Below are positions 63,201-64,000 of a DNA stretch of 64,000 nucleotides, in pieces (positions within the stretch are counted from its first letter, which is position 1; every line of letters begins with the position of its first letter). The stretch is from Bacteroidota bacterium. Its GTDB lineage: Bacteria > Bacteroidota > Bacteroidia > Bacteroidales > FEN-979. Both the position numbers and the translations under genes were made by a program. A model generated the notes under the pieces. The model had not been told where the DNA came from. It searched no databases and was given only the letters and a program-made list of their open reading frames with translations. The stretch covers positions 60,649 through 124,648 of the forward strand of contig JAPLDF010000009.1 of NCBI GenBank assembly GCA_026391835.1, in the 5' to 3' direction.

Positions 63201-63720
63201 TAACCTGCCCACGACCACGATTCCATTCGGGGGATTTGTCTGTTACAATGCGATACAAACCATCAATGTAGCCGGCGCCGGCCAGACGTTTACCGTCAAC
63301 CCCGGCGGATCCGCCACATTCATTGCCGGGCAGAACATAATATTTTATCCGGGCTCCACGGTGATACAGGGTGGTTACATGCGCGCCTATATTTCAAACA
63401 CTTATTGCGAAGGCCCACCGCTGGCGCCATTGGTTGCAACGGGCCAGGCGGAACATCCGGCCATGATTGAACGCGGCAATTTCACCCTCTACCCCAACCC
63501 CACTACCGGCAACTTCATTCTTGAACAAAAAGGCGAAACACTGTTCGGTAACATAAAGGTTGACGTGTATGGCATGCGGGGCGAAAAGCTTCTCTCCGCG
63601 CAGATGTACGGGGAGAGGAAGCATGAGTTCGTAACCGCCGGACTGCCTACGGGGATCTACGTTGTAAAGGTGGTAGCCGGGGAGTATGTTGAAACCATCA
63701 AGCTGATCAGGTCGAGGTAA
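54250..63720 (+). CDS. Giant T9SS-exported surface protein (3156 aa): two beta helices, SprB repeats, a duplicated unknown domain, adhesin, Fn3, PKD-like, CTD
   Basis: Signal peptide MKNLILFMMTLVSAGTS, cut after FG. Two right-handed beta helices occupy about 30-757 and 890-1420, each closed by a DIGA(D/A)E segment. SprB repeats at about 1430-1580 (YGYSWSNGATAAMISGLSA) lead into an unknown domain A (about 1585-1845), which contains a run of 15 Gly (1716-1730), then an Ig-like domain (LQWQQNGIDIPGATSTLYS). The block of SprB, unknown domain (B, about 2075-2300) and Ig-like domain is then repeated, and a last SprB follows. A cleaved-adhesin/MAM-like domain (about 2445-2615), Fn3 (2618-2715) and PKD-like domains (2720-2985) come next. 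A Cys-bounded module (2999-3054) and a type A sorting domain (3075-3156: TLYPNPTTGNFILEQ, LPTGIYVVKV) end it. Probably a gliding or adhesion protein. The unknown domains are AT-richer than their surroundings. Confidence 0.93.
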   Translation: MKNLILFMMTLVSAGTSFGQLSGTYFIPYDYVSIAAAVTALNSSGVGTGGVVFNVAAGHTESVTAPILVTATGTSTNPIIFQKSGTGANPLVTRTDAGSNATSTLGGQGDAVIIIQGSDYTTFNGIDVTASNQGIEYGYYLRKASATDGCKNVAIKNAAITMTKGTSAYVAGIYSSNNDAGSSVSSATGITITSTGGRHENVTLTGNNIQNVFAGIILRGYNHAASPYDFQDQNFVVGSAGAGNTIQNFAGNSASASYGVYLIYHTSPMVSYNTINNASGGGNATGTLYGIFMSNSNAGGMMVFNNNSITLGQGSTSLANQIYVAPGGTSVTINDNTFSYGTFASTTTSYLIYCSNATPNLTLQNNVTSGAISKTGTGSLYGFFDLGSPSGGTASISNNNFSNITLTGASPFYGIEILTTITQVVSVTNNTISNITGGTSTIYGIYQGYGSTGSTSSGNTISNISGAASGTGVIYGMYLGTGTPLSLAVYNNVVSGLSTAGTGAIYGIYNVNGVLNAIYRNKVYNLSSGSASGLVYGIYMAGGTTANLSNNFISDLKAPSATGANAVNGVYISGGTTVNLFYNTIYLNASGGSTFGSSGIYKNQATASEFRNNVVVNVSTPGSASGTTAALRWSNSYNAAYYTATSDNNCFYAGTPGINRVIFFDQTNSVYDQTIAQYKTRVASRDALSFSENPPFANALSTPYDLHMGTATATQCESGGSAITGYDNDYDNDIRQGSTGYSGSGTAPDIGADEFNGIYLDMYPPVISCTPLANTTSTSGRVLTATIIDISGVPVTGPGMPVLYWKINAGSYIAASTTYIGGNQYQFSFGSGVAPGDVVWYYIVARDMYASPNVGAFPSAGAGGFSYDPPAASTPPVSPTSYTILTPLHGDYLVGGGIKTPDYPTITAAVADLNLRGVSAPVRFLLQDAGYSTAETFPIIIDVTNDSLPTTLKPVTIKPAAGITTAITGVSPNSYIFSIRSSYITIDGSNTTGGTTRDLTITNSSATGPRVIGISSTGTAPVTGSGIRNCVVINGSSASSAIITSAVDGSAGYFNNITIRNNSVQKAYIGIYNIAAATPGNGSGLLVEANDLNTAGAGAIRLAGIYLQGVDGANVTGNNVGNIANTSDGSGISGIWLASGTVNSTVSGNTISTISGTASAPRGIAVSPGVANAGIMVSGNTVNTLTSPSTGTSYGIYVYGSVSAVAVQKNRIYNIKNTNTTECGADGIGLASTMSAAAITVKNNFICDIAGYGYNSLSIGNGYGIEVSSGGGYSIWFNSVSLSTNQTAAAGIPACLLIGSGVAAGGLDIRNNIFSVSATVGTNRYAVLCNAPATVFASIDYNDYHTSGSNLCYLGISIPNLAAWQAATGRDANSVSGDPRFVSAGNLHIQPCVPSPVRNSGVAIASVTDDIDGNVRGVIPDIGAAEDGYVSLSLSGTLVNITCHGLANGSISILANDGCAPYGYSWSNGATAAMISGLSAGTYTVVVTDAVMFTATGSWTVVEPPALSAALNSSNIYCTGSSSGAVSVYASGGTPAYSYSWSNGATTQQIGALPAGTYTVTVLDSKGCSVIKSASVVDLGYTCSTSSVVFDGFNYTANANTGLLAQGDSLIVANLGSDSMSLQMNMGSNKNFDTWYNFYHQPGAKITWMQSGNLNSVPNQLISSSVIAQVNDTMQTLTCNYNLANQLNVTVINQGTIVNQFVINNGTPIAYQVGTGGGGGGGGGGGGGGGWESLFNHHDHTVTLNFEKRKRHIEFPPYEIYYWYCTTWGYEGEFYQPQYMPPFDVSWYREDRVFSDQTINGNINSIPFDMMRIDARYQDPGGIINIDYVNFRVSDMPKVVIKRSIGTSTSGSTAICSGGSVGLTGTTASNANLQWQQNGIDIPGATSTLYSAVSDGNYRMRVTVGNTPYLSTPIPVSVFSLNNSASTVPVSCMGANNGSIDITHTGGLPPYLYHWSNLATTQDLSGLAAGTYSVTVTDANSCVSTGSWMVSEPPALSAALNSSNIYCNGSSSGAVTVYASGGTPAYGYSWSNGATTRQIGALPAGTYKVTVSDSKGCSVMKSASVVDLGYTCSTSSVVFDGFNYSANANTGMLAQGDSLIVSNLGPDSFGVVMDLGSNRLFDTWYHCASSPGSQIFLQEWGTLNSFPGQLISTGKIEQVNDSLYTYTFSTVLADQLKAEFYHDDVLVYTENIGNGTPIPFLAETTGGGIYPPWWDLHGGGFHPDCQVDPFYAITVRPDVEVTTPIGSIYCNRIGTTPLFLKSIQDSSIRREIVPSYIVNSIEIKALNAPNLVMNRSIGTSYSECPTLCQGSSVELSSTTSSNASLHWQKDGYDIPGATSTAYTASTAGDYRQRVSISEDEYHSSPVHVTVVALNATATVVPAGCGGAGSIDLTVSGGLPPYGYLWSNLATTQDLNGLAAGTYTVTITDAHPCVKIASWTVTGTSLNGAFTEDFELAAFPPACWTKTVGPPAWIRSSTVSGYGTGSGSAFADFFNIASTAPFDLVTMNFDASALYAPVLKFDYAYATYETEVDELDIYYSTNAGATWTLMLAMPGGPTGILNTGGAVFLEEFVPTPDQWATRTIPLPTYANMIKFTAISAYGNSLYLDNVHVIPRIPPTVVTNPATSVTPTTAQLNGTVNANGIPTQVIFEYGLTPGFGTVIIATPSTVTGNTPTTVTANITGLTPGTTYYYRCSGTPNDGTPYPIPVVYGERLEVITSAGLLCPIQIFGPGSVCVGTTGNVYYVYDEGGHWSLPSGGHITSTAPGNSSITVTWDVPGIHQVSYGHLYEGCMLYGNSFIEVKPRPVPSLTGPAPACANSLDKLYMTDEGKSDYFWEITPLGLSTYTGGTSTDNTVNVTWREYTGTKYVKVIYTDTNGCRALQPTILPVTFISQLPGAAGAITGPIIILNNGQITATYSVPPIANATDYIWNLPPGLNITNGYSTNSITVSCSNASFSGMITVFAVNDCGAGTPSFLNVLVVNNVFNLPTTTIPFGGFVCYNAIQTINVAGAGQTFTVNPGGSATFIAGQNIIFYPGSTVIQGGYMRAYISNTYCEGPPLAPLVATGQAEHPAMIERGNFTLYPNPTTGNFILEQKGETLFGNIKVDVYGMRGEKLLSAQMYGERKHEFVTAGLPTGIYVVKVVAGEYVETIKLIRSR
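58756..59060. repeat. Internal direct repeat, copy 1 (copy 2 at 60223-60527)
   Basis: About 300 bp in the 3156-residue gene matches the sequence 1467 bp downstream (489 codons, so in phase). It covers the second SprB repeat and the first residues of unknown domain A (EPPALSAALNSSNIYC; YTCSTSSVVFDGFNY). Only scattered base differences are seen, while the rest of the 489-codon unit has diverged strongly. Confidence 0.85.
60223..60527. repeat. Internal direct repeat, copy 2
   Basis: Partner of 58756-59060, same orientation and reading phase. The sharp boundary between the nearly identical first 300 bp and the diverged remainder suggests recent gene conversion or shuffling of the unknown domain behind a constant SprB part. 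Confidence 0.85.
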
Positions 63721-63870
63721 CCCCCTCCCTAACCCTCCCCCACGGGAGGACCCCCTCCCTAACCCTCCCCCAGGGGGGAGGGGATTTCGTGCAGCCATTG
63801 ATTGAGGCGGATAGTATAAAAACTTTCAGCAGCACCCAAACCAAACGCCCTCCCCCCTGGGGGCTACTCT
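63718..63870. repeat. GC-rich palindromic 3' flank (CCCTCCC / GGGAGGG), copy 2
   Basis: Follows the stop of the 3156-residue gene with the same arrangement as at 53730-53864: a CCCTCCC/GGGAGGG block, here with a partly duplicated first part, a middle with GTGCAGCCATTGA, and a CCAAACGCCCTCCC end. Here no strong intrinsic terminator follows within view. Confidence 0.7.
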
Positions 63871-64000
63871 TTCTACACATCTTTTCTCAGAATTATAAAC
63901 AATGGACTGTTTAAAAAATGTTGGTTAACTGCAATATAGTGAATGAAATAAACCTGACTATTGTGAAAAACAACAGCCATGGATTTCATCAACATGTCAA
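63871..64000. other. Right-edge region, possible start of a further gene
   Basis: AT-rich sequence with no clear feature. A plus-strand frame is open from GTG 63963 or ATG 63979 to the edge, but only 7-12 codons are visible and no convincing promoter precedes it, so a gene cannot be claimed. Confidence 0.25.

Noticed and set aside
63963-64000. Start of a further gene at the right edge
   Set aside because: Too few codons are visible and the promoter-like words upstream do not match the consensus.

Overview
The window reads as a chromosomal segment of an anaerobic, gliding-type Bacteroidota, most likely Bacteroidales. The reasons are: at least seven large exported proteins end in a type IX secretion (T9SS) type A sorting domain (YPNP motif, then a Gly-x-Y/F segment, then a basic tail); intergenic regions carry the Bacteroidota promoter form TTG-N20-TAnnTTTG; Shine-Dalgarno sites are mostly absent; and a strictly anaerobic Flx-Hdr flavin-based electron-transfer cluster is present. 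I saw no tRNA, rRNA, CRISPR array or transposase.

Layout. 1-12.4 kb (minus): three very large T9SS surface proteins built from shuffled propeller, PKD, CUB, Fn3, adhesin and Ig-like modules; the first runs off the left edge. 12.5-17.9 kb (minus): an ECF sigma / anti-sigma pair, a serine hydrolase with a TTG start, and a secreted propeller protein with a CxxC motif. 18.0-21.8 kb (plus): a periplasmic-propeller histidine kinase and its NarL-type response regulator. 21.8-22.4 kb: a four-helix-bundle (S23/IVP-type) gene, broken by one extra base, lying between inverted arrays of the octamer GTGACTYT. 22.4-26.5 kb (plus): a T9SS protein and two tandem Lcl/DUF1566-type fibre-like proteins, with a third octamer array between the latter. 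26.5-31.8 kb: mixed small genes and a T9SS BNR-repeat protein.

31.8-38.8 kb (minus): a seven-gene cluster transcribed hdrC-hdrB-hdrA-flxD-flxC-flxB-flxA. From known families this should form an NAD(P)H-oxidising, probably electron-bifurcating complex that passes electrons to ferredoxin and to a disulfide-type acceptor. 38.9-41.2 kb: a patatin-BamA type phospholipase. 41.3-46.6 kb (plus): an operon of a methyltransferase, a DUF2007 protein, a membrane protein, a hotdog thioesterase, a T9SS serine hydrolase and an erythromycin-esterase-like hydrolase. 46.6-50 kb: a GH29 fucosidase facing away from a secreted endonuclease I. 50.2-63.7 kb (plus): two giant T9SS beta-helix/SprB-repeat proteins (1189 and 3156 residues) with related 3' flanks; the spacer between them holds a strong terminator and a 14-copy CGTCCGCC array.

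The most noticeable unexplained layer is the short-unit repeat arrays (7-8 bp units, several unrelated families, often in inverted pairs) in the gaps between genes. One pair brackets the four-helix-bundle gene in the manner of 23S rRNA intervening sequences.
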